64,000 bases of DNA from Acidimicrobiales bacterium (GCA_025455885.1 JALOLR010000002.1:186001-250000), one strand, 5' to 3'; shown: positions 34,488-44,067, numbered from the stretch's first letter. Notes: generated by a model from the letters alone, not told the origin. A program made the numbers and translations.

Positions 34488-34934
34488 TCAGCGACCGGTG
34501 TGGCCGAAACCGCCGTCGCCCCGCGCCGAGGATCCGAGGTGGTCGACGTCGTCGACCTCGACCAGCACGGCGTGCTCGACGGCCTGCACCACGAGCTGGG
34601 CGATGCGTTCGCCGCGGACGACGGTGAACGGTTCGGTCGGGTCGGTGTTCACGAGGAGCACCTTCAGCTCTCCGCGGTAGCCGCTGTCGATCAGCCCCGG
34701 CGTGTTCAGGCAGGTGACGCCGTGGCGCAGCGCCAGTCCGCTGCGGGGCTGGACGAACCCGGCGTGGCCCTCGGGGATGGCGACGACGAGACCGGTCGGG
34801 ACCAGCGCCCGCCCCCCGCCGGGCGCCAGCACGACATCCTCGCTCGCGCAGAGGTCGAGGCCGGCGTCGCCCGGCGTCGCGTAGGTCGGGAGCGGGAGGG
34901 AGGGATCGAGGCGCACCACCGGGAGTTCGAGCAC
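34488..34934 (-). CDS. dut: dUTP diphosphatase
   Basis: 148 residues from GTG 34934. The five dUTPase motifs are present: [51 protein letters not shown] and the C-terminal [14 protein letters not shown] arm. It hydrolyses dUTP to dUMP, preventing uracil incorporation into DNA and feeding dTMP synthesis. Homotrimer by family. The orn start lies 39 bp away on the other strand. Confidence 0.96.
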   Translation of the reverse strand: MLELPVVRLDPSLPLPTYATPGDAGLDLCASEDVVLAPGGGRALVPTGLVVAIPEGHAGFVQPRSGLALRHGVTCLNTPGLIDSGYRGELKVLLVNTDPTEPFTVVRGERIAQLVVQAVEHAVLVEVDDVDHLGSSARGDGGFGHTGR

Positions 34935-34973
34935 CCGGCGATGGTAGGCAGGGCCAGTCGGTAGATTCCTCGG

Positions 34974-35519
34974 GTGCTCGCCTGGATGGACCTCGAGATG
35001 ACCGGGCTCGACCCGGCCCGCCACGTGATCGTGGAGATCGCCACGCTCGTCACCGACGACGACCTCACCCTCGTCGCCGAGGGCCCCGACCTCGTGATCC
35101 ACCAGCCGGCGTCGGCGCTCGCCGCGATGGACGACGTGGTCGTGGCGATGCACACCAAGAGCGGCCTGCTCCCCGCCATCGAGGCCTCGACGGTCTCGCT
35201 GGCCGACGCCGGCGCAGCGACGCTGGCCTTCCTTCGCGAGCACATCGCCGAGCCGCGGTCGGTGCCCCTGTGCGGGAACTCGATCGGCACCGACCGGCGC
35301 TTCCTCGCCACCCACCTCCCGGAGATCGAGGAGTTCCTGCACTACCGGTCGGTCGACGTGTCGAGCGTGAAGGAGCTGTTGAAGCGCTGGAACCCGGCGC
35401 TGCTCGACGACGCCCCCCGCAAGGCCGAGGGCCACCGCGCCCTCGACGACATCCAGGAGAGCGTCAAGGAGCTGCGGTTCTACCGCGACACGTTCTTCCG
35501 CCTGCCGGACCCGGCCTGA
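34974..35519 (+). CDS. orn: Oligoribonuclease
   Basis: 181 residues from GTG 34974. The DEDDh exonuclease motifs are intact: MDLEMTGLD near the start, [10 protein letters not shown] in the middle and [14 protein letters not shown] near the end. Orn degrades RNA dinucleotides and finishes the breakdown of c-di-GMP via pGpG. That links it loosely to the RsiG and GGDEF proteins of this window. Length is normal. Confidence 0.95.
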   Translation: MLAWMDLEMTGLDPARHVIVEIATLVTDDDLTLVAEGPDLVIHQPASALAAMDDVVVAMHTKSGLLPAIEASTVSLADAGAATLAFLREHIAEPRSVPLCGNSIGTDRRFLATHLPEIEEFLHYRSVDVSSVKELLKRWNPALLDDAPRKAEGHRALDDIQESVKELRFYRDTFFRLPDPA

Positions 35520-35568
35520 GGCGAACGGCATCCGACCCGGCCCCGAAGAGTGGTTAGGGTCGAACCCC

Positions 35569-36684
35569 GTGACCGACGCGCCCGCCCACTCCCACCCGCC
35601 CGGACGGATCCCGAAGCAGGAGCAGGAAGAGGCGTCGCCGGAGATCACCGAGGTGGCCAGGGGCATCCTGCGCCTGCAGCTCCCCACCAACTTCACCGGC
35701 CTGGGCCACGTGAACACCTACGCCATCGAGGACGGGCGCGGCGTCACCCTCGTCGACCCCGGCCTGCCGTCGCAGGAGTCGTGGGACGCGCTGCTCGACC
35801 GCCTGAAGGCGGCCGGCATCCCGCTGGCTCGGGTCCACACCGCCTACGTGACCCACAGCCACCCCGATCACTTCGGTGGCGCCCACCGCCTCGTGGAGGC
35901 CGCCGGTTCGGACGTGTTGACCTCGACGATGTTCCGCCGCTGGTCCGACGTGCTCGACCTCGAGGAGACACCGCTCGAGCCCCGCAACCCCGCCGACGAG
36001 GGAGAGGCGGTCACCCTCCTCGCCGCCGAGGAGGACCTCGACCCCGCCGCCCTGGCCGAGCTGGAGATCTCCCTCCCGGGGTTCCGCAACTTCCGCCAGC
36101 GCCTGCGCAACGCCATCGAGGAGGGCCGCCTCGACGAGCTCGACTGGATGCGGGTGCCCCGCCCGACCATCGCCGTCGACGATCAGGAGGTCGTCCGCCT
36201 CGGCGATCGGGACTGGGTGGCGGTCACCACCCCGGGCCACACCCACGACCACCTGTGCATGTGGTCGCCCGAGGACGGGGTGCTGTTGTCCGGCGACCAC
36301 GTCCTACCCACCATCACCCCCCACATCGGCGGGTTCATGGGTGGCGATCCGCTGGCCGCCTACCTCGCCAACCTGGACAAGGTCGCCGCGCTGGAGGGGA
36401 TCACCCAGGTGCTGCCCGCCCACGGGCACCCCTTCGCCGACCTGGCCGGACGGTGCGAGGCGATCAAGGACCACCACGCCACCCGCCTGGCGCAGCTGGT
36501 CGACGCGTCGGACGAGCTCGGTTGGGCGGCGGTGACCCGGTGGTCGGAGATCCTCTTCTCCCCACGGAGCCGCGGGCCGATGGCCGACAGCGAGACCCAC
36601 GCCCACCTCGAGCACCTGCGCCTGAGCGGTCGGGCCGAGCGGCGGGAGGTCGACGAGGTCACCGAGTACCACGTCCTGACGTGA
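35569..36684 (+). CDS. Metallo-beta-lactamase-fold hydrolase
   Basis: 371 residues from GTG 35569. [20 protein letters not shown] and the metal motif [12 protein letters not shown] place it in the glyoxalase II-like branch, with further ligands in [26 protein letters not shown] and [11 protein letters not shown]. The C-terminal 90 residues ([11 protein letters not shown]) look like the winged-helix tail of the LACTB2/MBL group. Substrate unknown. It overlaps the MFS gene by 4 bp. Confidence 0.88.
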   Translation: MTDAPAHSHPPGRIPKQEQEEASPEITEVARGILRLQLPTNFTGLGHVNTYAIEDGRGVTLVDPGLPSQESWDALLDRLKAAGIPLARVHTAYVTHSHPDHFGGAHRLVEAAGSDVLTSTMFRRWSDVLDLEETPLEPRNPADEGEAVTLLAAEEDLDPAALAELEISLPGFRNFRQRLRNAIEEGRLDELDWMRVPRPTIAVDDQEVVRLGDRDWVAVTTPGHTHDHLCMWSPEDGVLLSGDHVLPTITPHIGGFMGGDPLAAYLANLDKVAALEGITQVLPAHGHPFADLAGRCEAIKDHHATRLAQLVDASDELGWAAVTRWSEILFSPRSRGPMADSETHAHLEHLRLSGRAERREVDEVTEYHVLT

Positions 36685-38114
36685 CGGTCACGGCCGGGGA
36701 GCTGTTCCGCGACCGGGCCGTCGTCGCTGCCCTGGCCACGACGCTGGCCGCCACCGCCGCCGCGGTCACCCAGGTCACCGCCCTCGGCATCCTCGTCTAC
36801 GACCTCACCCGGCGCGACCTCGACCTCGGCTTCCTCGGGCTGGCCGAGTTCCTGCCGGCCATCGCCCTGGTGCTGGTCACCGGCTCGGTGGCCGACCGCT
36901 TCGACCGGCGCCGGATCATCTCCGTCGGTCTGGTGGGCGAGATGGCCTGCTCCGCCGGGCTGGCGGCACTGGCCTTCCGGGGGAACACCTCGACGGCCCC
37001 GATCTTCGCCCTGGTCGTGGCCTTCGGTGTGGCCCGGGCGTTCCTCGCGCCCGCGACGCGATCGTTGAGCCCCGACAACGCCCCGCCCGGAGGGCTCCCC
37101 CGCCTCGTGGCGTTCAACTCCGCGACCTGGCAGGTGGCGCTCATCGGGGGACCGGTCCTCGCCGGTGTGCTCTACGTGGTCGGGCCGGCGTGGCCGTTCG
37201 TCGCCTGCATGGGGTTCGCGGCCATCGGGGCGGTGGTGGTGAGCTTCACCCGGCCCACCGAGCACGACCGCCCGGTGGACGTCGCCGGGCCGCCCTCGGT
37301 CGACGACCCCGCGTCGGGGGCGCTCGTCGACCTGGCCGACGAGGCCCGCCCGGCCGAGGTCCTCGATCGCCAGGGCGAGGCCGAGGCGGCCCGCGTCCGC
37401 CCCGGCGGCGACGCCGAGGAGGGCACCGGGGCGCACGACGGCCCGCCGGTCCAGAGGGCGCCGATCACGCCCCAGGGGCGGTTGCGCCAGGCGGCCGAGG
37501 GCCTCGTCGTGATCCGCCGGCGCCCCATCCTGCTCGGGGCGATCTCCCTCGACCTGTTCGCGGTGCTCTTCGGTGGCGCGGTCGCGCTGCTGCCCGCCAT
37601 CGCCCAGACCCGCCTCGGCGTGGGCGCCGTCGGCCTCGGCTGGCTGCGCGCCGCCGGCGGGATCGGCGCCGCAGCCATGACGTTGTGGCTCACCATCCGC
37701 CCGGTCCGGCGCCACGTGGGCCGCACGATGTTCGCGATGGTGGCCCTCTTCGGCGTGGGCACCATCGCCCTCGGGCTGACCACGGTCTATGCGGTGGCGT
37801 TCGTGGCCATGCTCGTCCTGAGCGCCGCCGACGCGGTGAGCGTGTTCATCCGCTCGACGATCGTCCCGTTGGTGACCCCGCCGGAGGCCCGCGGGCGGGT
37901 GCTGGCCGTCGAGGGGGTGTTCGTCGGGGCGTCGAACGAGCTCGGCGCGTTCGAGTCGGGAGTGGCGGGTGCGCTGCTCGGCACCGCGGCGGCGGTGGTG
38001 ACCGGGGGCGCCGCCACCCTGGTGGTGGTCGGGATCTGGATGCTGGCCTTCCCCGCCCTGCGACGGATCGACCGCTTCAGCGACCTGCGCACCACCCCTC
38101 CCGACCCCCCCTGA
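36681..38114 (+). CDS. MFS transporter, EntS-like exporter
   Basis: 477 residues from GTG 36681. Twelve membrane helices are visible, with the A-motif-like loop GSVADRFDRRRIISVGLVGE between helices 2 and 3 and a long charged cytoplasmic loop near 205-270. The pattern and lack of a periplasmic domain are those of the enterobactin exporter EntS family, which also includes drug exporters. Substrate unknown. It follows the MBL-fold gene with GTGA overlap and ends at a strong hairpin. Confidence 0.85.
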   Translation: MTVTAGELFRDRAVVAALATTLAATAAAVTQVTALGILVYDLTRRDLDLGFLGLAEFLPAIALVLVTGSVADRFDRRRIISVGLVGEMACSAGLAALAFRGNTSTAPIFALVVAFGVARAFLAPATRSLSPDNAPPGGLPRLVAFNSATWQVALIGGPVLAGVLYVVGPAWPFVACMGFAAIGAVVVSFTRPTEHDRPVDVAGPPSVDDPASGALVDLADEARPAEVLDRQGEAEAARVRPGGDAEEGTGAHDGPPVQRAPITPQGRLRQAAEGLVVIRRRPILLGAISLDLFAVLFGGAVALLPAIAQTRLGVGAVGLGWLRAAGGIGAAAMTLWLTIRPVRRHVGRTMFAMVALFGVGTIALGLTTVYAVAFVAMLVLSAADAVSVFIRSTIVPLVTPPEARGRVLAVEGVFVGASNELGAFESGVAGALLGTAAAVVTGGAATLVVVGIWMLAFPALRRIDRFSDLRTTPPDPP

Positions 38115-38134
38115 CGCCAACGTCGAGTCACACC

Positions 38135-38182
38135 AACTGTTGAGTGCTCAGCTCGCTGAAGCGAGCTGAGCACTCAACAGTT
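38135..38182. terminator. Perfect 22-bp inverted repeat, bidirectional terminator
   Basis: Arms 38135-38156 and 38161-38182 are exact reverse complements around a TGAA tetraloop, giving a 22-bp stem. It lies between the ends of the MFS gene and the converging MBL-fold gene. The sequence is far less GC-rich than its surroundings. A purine-rich GGCGGA run follows at 38197-38220. Confidence 0.75.
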
Positions 38183-38244
38183 CGGAGATCGAGCCGGAGC
38201 CGGAGGCGGAGGCGGAGGCGGAACTGGAGCGCCGGAGCGGGCGG

Positions 38245-39111
38245 TCAGATGACGGACCACGGGCGGGTCAGGGCCTTGCCGGTCACGCGGCCCTCGTCCG
38301 CCATCTTCAGGAGGTGGGCGTGCACCGAGTGGCGGGCCACCGGGTGCAGCGCCGGATCGACATCGGTATAGATGTCCTCGACCAGCACGGGGATCCGGGC
38401 GCTCCCACGCGCCGCGAGGGCGTCGTAGACCATCTCCTCACGGGCCAGGCGGTGGTCGATGTACCACTGCAGCAACGGCTTCGGGTCGTCGATCAGGTGG
38501 CCGTGGCCGGGGGCGATCGACTTGAGGCGGAGGCCCTTCACCCGCTCGAGCGACTCGAGGTAGGCCGCCATGTCGCCGTCGGGGGGCTTGATGACCACCG
38601 TCGAGCCCTGCATGACGTGGTCCCCCGAGAACAGCATCCGTTCCTCCTCCAGAAGGAAGCAGAGGTGGTTGGAGGCGTGACCGGGAGTGTGGTGGGCCGT
38701 GAGACGGAACTCGGTGGCCTCTATCTGGTCGCCCTGGCGCAACCGCCGGTCGACCTTCAGGCCGTTCCGGTTGCTCCACGCCGCGATCTCGGCCCCGGTG
38801 CGCTCCTTCAGCGCCGCCGCCCCCGGTGAGTGGTCGGGGTGGGTGTGGGTGCACAGGATCCAACGGATCCGGTCGCCCCCGCAGCCGGCGATCGCCTCGA
38901 GGTGCTCGGCGCTCTCGGGTCCGGGGTCGATGACGGCGATCTCGTCGATGCCGACCAGGTAGGTGTTGGTGCCCGCGCCGGTCATCATCCCCGGGTTGGG
39001 GGCGACGATCCGTCGCACCAGCGGGGAGAGGGCGCGTGCCACGCCGGGCACGAGCGGCGGCGGGGGTGGCGAGGCGTCGTCGGTGGCGGTGTCGGTGTCG
39101 GTGTCGGCCAT
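38245..39111 (-). CDS. LACTB2-like metallo-beta-lactamase-fold protein
   Basis: 288 residues from ATG 39111, 1 bp after the Nudix gene. GAGTNTYLVGIDEIAVIDPG, CTHTHPDHSPGA, HTPGHASNHLC, LFSGDHVMQG and APGHGH give the complete metal-binding set. The C-terminal winged helix (YIDHRLAREEMVYDAL ... RHSVHAHLLKMADEGRV) is the LACTB2 type, in which some members cleave RNA. Bacterial roles are mostly unassigned. Confidence 0.88.
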   Translation of the reverse strand: MADTDTDTATDDASPPPPPLVPGVARALSPLVRRIVAPNPGMMTGAGTNTYLVGIDEIAVIDPGPESAEHLEAIAGCGGDRIRWILCTHTHPDHSPGAAALKERTGAEIAAWSNRNGLKVDRRLRQGDQIEATEFRLTAHHTPGHASNHLCFLLEEERMLFSGDHVMQGSTVVIKPPDGDMAAYLESLERVKGLRLKSIAPGHGHLIDDPKPLLQWYIDHRLAREEMVYDALAARGSARIPVLVEDIYTDVDPALHPVARHSVHAHLLKMADEGRVTGKALTRPWSVI

Positions 39112-39112
39112 G

Positions 39113-40057
39113 TCAGCTCGGCTCCCCTTCATCGGTGGCGGTGGAGGACCGGAGGTCGGCCGGGTCGAGTCGTCCGTGCCCGACGAGGCGGTTCATCGGC
39201 TCGCCGACCGGGAGCTCGTCGGGCAGCTCGGCGTCGTCGTAGCCGGGATCGCCGGGGAGGGCGATGCGGAAGCCGCCGGCCGGCTCGGCGACGATCCGGG
39301 GCAGGATCGCCGGGACCACCTCGACCGCCGCCGCAGCCGTGAGGGCGGCGTCGACGGTGTCGAAGCGATCGAGGGCCTCGAGGCTGCGGATGGTGGGGAA
39401 GATGAGCTCGAACTCGCCGGCGTGGTGCCGGGCCAGTGCGTCGCAGGGCCGGATCCAGAGGTTGGCGATCACCTCACGGTCGTCGTGGAGGCCGACCTGG
39501 GCCTCGGGGGCGCGCGCCACGAAGAACCGGGTGTCGTAGCGCCGGGGGGCGCCGAGCGGGGTGATCCAGTGGCTGAAGTAGTGGATGGTGTCGACGGCCA
39601 GCTGGAGGCCCTCGTCGGTGCACACGTCGACGAGGCGACGCTCACCACGGTCGACCGCCGAGCGGTGGGCGTCGAAGCGTTCAGCGACCCCCGGGTCGTC
39701 GAGGCGGATCACGTCGCCGCCCACCTGCCCCTGGGGGCGGGCCAGCAGCAACCCGGCTTCCTCGAAGCACTCTCGCACCGCCGCCACCCAGTAGGCGAGG
39801 CCGCCCCGCTCGATGCCCAGCTGGGCGGATGCCGAGGCGTCGCTGCGGCCCTGGCAGACCGCGTCGAGGTCGGCGTGGCGGTCCGCGTCGTCGACGCCGC
39901 CGCCGGGGAAGACATAGGCCCCGCCCACGAAGTCGCTGTTCAGGTTGCGACGCAACATGAACACCTCGAGCCCGGCGGCGCCGTCGCGCAGGATCATCAC
40001 CGTGGCGGCGTCGCGCACCGGCACGTCGTCACCGTGGTCCCACGGTGGGGTGCTCAC
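39113..40057 (-). CDS. Nudix hydrolase, NUDT19-like
   Basis: 314 residues from GTG 40057. It starts with RDAATVMILRDGAAGLEVFM and has the long-insert Nudix box (GGAYVFPGGGVDDADR then AVRECFEEAGLLLARP) typical of acyl-CoA-type diphosphatases such as NUDT19. Such enzymes hydrolyse CoA derivatives. It overlaps fxsA by 4 bp and leads into the LACTB2-like gene, so the three form one operon. Confidence 0.86.
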   Translation of the reverse strand: MSTPPWDHGDDVPVRDAATVMILRDGAAGLEVFMLRRNLNSDFVGGAYVFPGGGVDDADRHADLDAVCQGRSDASASAQLGIERGGLAYWVAAVRECFEEAGLLLARPQGQVGGDVIRLDDPGVAERFDAHRSAVDRGERRLVDVCTDEGLQLAVDTIHYFSHWITPLGAPRRYDTRFFVARAPEAQVGLHDDREVIANLWIRPCDALARHHAGEFELIFPTIRSLEALDRFDTVDAALTAAAAVEVVPAILPRIVAEPAGGFRIALPGDPGYDDAELPDELPVGEPMNRLVGHGRLDPADLRSSTATDEGEPS

Positions 40058-40521
40058 CGGCCCGGGCCGAGCTCCGGCGGCGGATCACCGGGGCGCGCGG
40101 GTCGTGTCGTCACGTCGCCCACGAACTCCACGTCGATGTAGCCGCGACCGGCGCCGACGCGGGACCCGTCCCCCCATCGCCCCAGGAGCCGGTCCCGGAA
40201 CCGCGCCCGGACCGGCGGCAACAGGAGCACGAGCCCGGCGAGGTCGGTGACGAACCCCGGGACGACGAGCATCGACCCGGCGGCCAGCAGGAGGCCCCCG
40301 TCGACCATCTCAGCGGCCGGCACCTCGCCCCGCTGCACCGTGCGCTGCGTGCGGCCCCAGACGCCGAGGCCCTGGCGCTTCACCAGCCAGACGCCGCTGA
40401 GGCTCACGGTGAGCAGGAGCGCCAGGGTGGGGAGCAGCCCGATCAGCCCGGACATGGTGACGATGACGTACAGCTCCACGATCGGGAGCACCACGAACAG
40501 CGCAACCAGCAACAGGGCCAT
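40054..40521 (-). CDS. fxsA: FxsA-family membrane protein
   Basis: 155 residues. Two N-terminal membrane segments (ALLLVALFVVLPIVELYVIV and GLLPTLALLLTVSLSGVWLV), the conserved ELYVIV start and GEVPAAEMVDGGLLLAAGSM are family signatures; a third segment follows at about 80-100. FxsA is a cytoplasmic-membrane protein linked to phage-exclusion suppression in E. coli; its wider role is unclear. The last 45 residues are soluble and Arg/Gly/Pro-rich. Confidence 0.88.
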   Translation of the reverse strand: MALLLVALFVVLPIVELYVIVTMSGLIGLLPTLALLLTVSLSGVWLVKRQGLGVWGRTQRTVQRGEVPAAEMVDGGLLLAAGSMLVVPGFVTDLAGLVLLLPPVRARFRDRLLGRWGDGSRVGAGRGYIDVEFVGDVTTRPARPGDPPPELGPGR

Positions 40522-40594
40522 GGCCTCTGATCCTACCGGCCCTCCCCGAGGTGTCCCCGGGCCGCTCTCGGGGTACCGGCCCTATCCTCACGTC

Positions 40595-41929
40595 GTGCCC
40601 GAGCCGGACGCCACGCCCCGATCCGCGCCGCTCGGGGCCGACCGACCCCCGTCGATCGACGCCCTCGCCCGCTCGTTGCAGGGCACCGGGCTCCCCCATC
40701 CGCTCCTGGTCGACGTCGCCCGCGAGGCGGTGGCCGCCGGCGATCCGGGCTCCGCCCGGGCCCGCGCCGAGACCCGGCGACGACGCCTGCTGCAGCCGGT
40801 GGTGAACGCCACCGGCGTGCTGTTGCACACCAACCTGGGTCGGGCGCCGCTGGCCCACGACCAGCCCGCCGGGTACGCGAACCTCGAGATGGACCTGGCC
40901 ACCGGCGAACGGGGGTCGCGCCACGACCACGTCGGCGCGCTGGTGGCCCGGGCCGCCGGCGCCGAGGCGGCCATGGTGGTCAACAACGGGGCAGCCGCGG
41001 TGCTGTTGGTGCTGGCCGCCCTCGCCCGGGACCGCGACGTGGTCGTCAGCCGCGGGGAGCTCGTGGAGATCGGCGGAGGTTTCAGGGTGCCGGAGGTCAT
41101 GGCCACCTCCGGTTGCCGTCTCGTCGAGGTCGGCACGACCAACCGCACCCGCCCGGCCGATGTGGTCGACGCCGTCCACGCCCCGGGGGCCGACGTCGCC
41201 GTGCTCCTCCAGGTCCACCAGAGCAACTACCGCATCGTCGGCTTCACCGAGGCGGTCACCACCGCCGAGCTGGCCGCCATCGGGCCGCCGGTCGTGGTCG
41301 ACCTCGGCTCGGGGCTCCTCGACGAGGCCTGCCCCTGGCTCCCGGGCGGACCGCCCACCTGGCTGAGGGGCGAGCCGGCGGTGCGCCAGACCCTCGAGGC
41401 CGGTGCCGACGTCGTGGTGTTCTCGGGCGACAAGCTGCTCGGCGGGCCCCAGGCGGGGATCATCGCCGGTTCGGCCGAGTCGGTGGCCCGCTGCGCACGC
41501 CACCCGCTGGCCCGGGCGCTGCGACCGGGCGGCCTGGTGCTCGCCGCGCTCCAGGAGGTGGTCCTCGCCTACCTCCGGCGCGACGCCGACCGGCTGCCGT
41601 TCTGGCGCATGGCCACCGCACCGGCCGACGAGCTGCGGGCCCGGGCCGGAGCCGTCGTGGCCGCGACGAGCGGCGTCGGCGAGGTCGAGGACGTCTCGGT
41701 CGTGGCCTGCTCGTCGGTCACGGGGGGCGGCACCCTGCCGGGGGTCGAGATCGCGTCGTTCGGGGTGCAGCGCCGCGGTGACCTGCGCCGGGCGCTGCGG
41801 GCCCACGAGCCGCCGGTGGTCGCCCGGGTGGAGGAGGGCCGGACCGTCTGCGACCTGCGCACCGTCGACCCCGCCGACGACGACGTGCTCGTGGCGGCGC
41901 TGCGGGCCGCGTCCCCGAGCGGCGGATGA
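40595..41929 (+). CDS. selA: L-seryl-tRNA(Sec) selenium transferase
   Basis: 444 residues from GTG 40595. QPVVNATGVLLHTNLGRAPL is the family start of the PLP fold; the catalytic Lys lies in VVFSGDKLLGGPQAGIIAG. SelA converts seryl-tRNA(Sec) to selenocysteyl-tRNA(Sec) using selenophosphate. It overlaps selB by 4 bp. The tRNA-Sec and selD genes are not in this window, so they must lie elsewhere if the system works. Confidence 0.95.
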   Translation: MPEPDATPRSAPLGADRPPSIDALARSLQGTGLPHPLLVDVAREAVAAGDPGSARARAETRRRRLLQPVVNATGVLLHTNLGRAPLAHDQPAGYANLEMDLATGERGSRHDHVGALVARAAGAEAAMVVNNGAAAVLLVLAALARDRDVVVSRGELVEIGGGFRVPEVMATSGCRLVEVGTTNRTRPADVVDAVHAPGADVAVLLQVHQSNYRIVGFTEAVTTAELAAIGPPVVVDLGSGLLDEACPWLPGGPPTWLRGEPAVRQTLEAGADVVVFSGDKLLGGPQAGIIAGSAESVARCARHPLARALRPGGLVLAALQEVVLAYLRRDADRLPFWRMATAPADELRARAGAVVAATSGVGEVEDVSVVACSSVTGGGTLPGVEIASFGVQRRGDLRRALRAHEPPVVARVEEGRTVCDLRTVDPADDDVLVAALRAASPSGG

Positions 41930-43665
41930 GCGACGAGCCTCTCGTCCGCATCGTGGCGACCGCCGGCCACGTGGACCACGGCAAGTCGACGCTGGTGCGG
42001 GCGATCACCGGCACCGACCCCGATCGATGGGCCGAGGAGAAGGAGCGGGGTCTCACCATCGACCTCGGCTTCGCCTCGGCCGAGCTGCCGTCGGGCGCGG
42101 TGGTGTCGTTCGTGGACGTGCCCGGCCACACCCGGTTCCTGAAGAACATGTTGGCGGGCGTCGGGGCGGTGCCGGCGTGCCTGTTCGTCGTGGCCGCCAC
42201 CGAGGGGTGGAAGCCCCAGAGCGAGGAGCACCTCCGGATCCTCGAGCTCCTCGGGATCGGCCACGGTGTCGTGGCCCTGACGAAGGTGGGGCTGGTCGAC
42301 GCCGACCACGTGGCCGTCGCCCGGCTCGAGCTGGCCGATCACCTCGCCGGGACGTTCCTGGCCGGCGCCGAGGTCGTGGAGGTCGACGCGCCCATCGGCA
42401 TCGGCATCACCGAGCTGCGCACCGCCCTCGACCGGCTCGTCCGGGCCACCCCCGCCGCCGTCGACCGCGGCCGCCCGAGGTTGTGGATCGACCGGTCCTT
42501 CGTCGTGAAGGGCGCCGGCACGGTGGTCACCGGCACCCTGGTCGGCGGATCGATGGCCGTCGACGACGAGGTGGTGGTGCAGCCCTCGGGTCGACCGGCC
42601 CGCGTGCGGGGGCTCCAGACCCGGCACCTCGACCTCGCCGCGATCGACCCCGGTCAGCGGGCGGCGGTCAACCTCAGCGGGGTCGACCGGACCGCGCTGA
42701 CTAGGGGCGACGTCCTGGTGCGGCCCGGTCAGTGGCACCTGACCACCCGCGTCGACGCCCGACTCGACGTGCTCGCCACCTTGGACCACCCCGTCTCCCG
42801 ACGCGGGGCCCACGTGGCCCACCTCGGCGCCGGCGAGTTCGCGGTGCGCCTCCGCGTCCTCGGCGACGACGCCCTCGCCCCGGGCACGACGGGGCTCGTC
42901 CGGCTCCACCTCCCGGTGGCGCTGCCGCTCCTGCCCGGTGACCGGTTCGTGTTGCGGGAGTGGGGGCGCGACGAGACGGTGGGAGGCGGCGCCGTGCTCG
43001 ACGTCGACCCGGTCCTCCCGGCGTCCACCGCCCGACCCGACGGCTCGACCGATCGCCTGGTGGCCGAACGGGGATGGGTCGACATCACCCGCCTCGAGCG
43101 CCTCACCGGCGAGCGTCGGGCCCCCGACGTCGGGACCTGGGCGGTCGCCCCCGCGGCGCTGGCCGAGGCCCGCGAGACGGTGCGAGCGGCGATCGACGCC
43201 GCCGGGACCCAGGGCCTCGAGGTGACGACGCTCGACGACCGCCACCAGGCGGTGCTGGCGACCCTCGACGGCGTCGAGGTGGTCGCCGGGCGCGCCCGCC
43301 CCGCCGGTGGCGCCGCGACGGCCGCCTCGGGGCTCGTCGACCACCCGTGGCTGGCCGAGCTCCGGGCCGCCCCGTTCACCCCTCCGGGCCCCGAGGGCGT
43401 CGATCCGACCGACGTCCGGGCCCTGGTCGATCTGGGTCTCGTGGTGCGCGTCGACAAGGTGTGGTTCTCGGCCGACGCCGTGGAGCGCGCCGCCGAGGTG
43501 GTGGCCGGGCTCCTGGTCGACGCGCCCGACGGGGTCACGGTGGGCGACGTCCGAGAGGCCCTCGGCTCGACGCGCAAGTACGTCGTGCCGCTCCTCGGCC
43601 ACCTCGACGCCACCGGCCGCACGCGCCGGCGCGGGGACGCGCGCATCGCCGGGCCCCGCCTCTGA
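41926..43665 (+). CDS. selB: Selenocysteine-specific elongation factor
   Basis: 579 residues. The GTPase domain has GHVDHGKSTLVRAITGTD, ERGLTIDLGF, DVPGHTRFLKNM and ALTKVGLVD; then two EF-Tu-like barrels (VKGAGTVVTGTLVGG). The C-terminal winged-helix repeats that grip the SECIS element end in VGDVREALGSTRKYVVPLLG. It delivers selenocysteyl-tRNA to recoded UGA codons. Translationally coupled to selA, ending before a strong hairpin. Presence of the pair implies at least one selenoprotein in the genome. Confidence 0.94.
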   Translation: MSDEPLVRIVATAGHVDHGKSTLVRAITGTDPDRWAEEKERGLTIDLGFASAELPSGAVVSFVDVPGHTRFLKNMLAGVGAVPACLFVVAATEGWKPQSEEHLRILELLGIGHGVVALTKVGLVDADHVAVARLELADHLAGTFLAGAEVVEVDAPIGIGITELRTALDRLVRATPAAVDRGRPRLWIDRSFVVKGAGTVVTGTLVGGSMAVDDEVVVQPSGRPARVRGLQTRHLDLAAIDPGQRAAVNLSGVDRTALTRGDVLVRPGQWHLTTRVDARLDVLATLDHPVSRRGAHVAHLGAGEFAVRLRVLGDDALAPGTTGLVRLHLPVALPLLPGDRFVLREWGRDETVGGGAVLDVDPVLPASTARPDGSTDRLVAERGWVDITRLERLTGERRAPDVGTWAVAPAALAEARETVRAAIDAAGTQGLEVTTLDDRHQAVLATLDGVEVVAGRARPAGGAATAASGLVDHPWLAELRAAPFTPPGPEGVDPTDVRALVDLGLVVRVDKVWFSADAVERAAEVVAGLLVDAPDGVTVGDVREALGSTRKYVVPLLGHLDATGRTRRRGDARIAGPRL

Positions 43666-43693
43666 GCTCCTCGACCGGCCGGGCCGAAAAAGG

Positions 43694-43736
43694 CCCCGGC
43701 GCCGGGTCGGACCGAAGTCCGGACCCCGGCGCCGGG
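43694..43736. terminator. Bidirectional GC-rich hairpin after selB
   Basis: About 17 paired bases with two single-base bulges around a CGAAG loop (left arm 43695-43711, right arm 43718-43736); the GGCGCC core is self-complementary on both arms. A smaller hairpin GGGCC-GAAAAA-GGCCC precedes it at 43681-43696. Together they separate converging selB and whiB. A tRNA was considered and rejected: no T-arm. Confidence 0.65.
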
Positions 43737-43779
43737 TACGCAGCGAGCATCCGTCCCCCCGAACGGATGTCGCAGACCG

Positions 43780-44043
43780 TCAACCGGTGCGGTGCACCAT
43801 GAGCTGCTTGCGCTCGAGCTCGTTGAGCCCACCCCAGATCCCGTGGGGTTCACGGATGGCGATGGCGTAGTCGAGGCAGTCGTCACGCACCGAGCAGCCG
43901 GCGCAGATCTCCTTGGCGCGGCGCTCGCGCAGGAGCTTGTCCTCCTTGCGCTCGAACTGCGGTGGCGGGAAGAACACCGCCGACTGCGGTCCCCGGCAGG
44001 CCGCCTTGAGCTGCCACGTCTCGTCGCTGCGCTGTGCACTCAC
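43780..44043 (-). CDS. WhiB-family iron-sulfur transcription factor
   Basis: 87 residues from GTG 44043, with GGAGGGGG 9 bp upstream. Four cysteines that hold the 4Fe-4S cluster are C16, C47, C50 and C56, followed by the GIWGG turn (HGIWGGLNELERKQ) and a basic C-terminus. WhiB proteins pair with sigma-A to sense NO, O2 or redox and control development or stress. The neighbouring Get3-like pair matches mycobacterial Rv3679-Rv3680, next to whiB4, but this sequence looks closer to other WhiB types. Confidence 0.93.
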   Translation of the reverse strand: MSAQRSDETWQLKAACRGPQSAVFFPPPQFERKEDKLLRERRAKEICAGCSVRDDCLDYAIAIREPHGIWGGLNELERKQLMVHRTG

Positions 44044-44067
44044 TTCTCAGGACCCCCTCCACGAGCG

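Noticed and set aside
35550-36680. N-terminal 377 codons in the MFS reading frame
   Set aside because: This part is a shadow of the MBL-fold gene; a GTG at 36681 with stop-start overlap fits the real MFS start.
38190-38225. GGAGCC/GGCGGA repeats as a possible CRISPR or microsatellite array
   Set aside because: Only about four 6-bp units and no spacers.
42339-43602. Antisense frames opposite selB, up to 677 codons
   Set aside because: No motif; selB on the plus strand explains the stretch.
43681-43736. Possible tRNA-Sec after selB
   Set aside because: Hairpins lack a T-arm and anticodon loop; they look like terminators.
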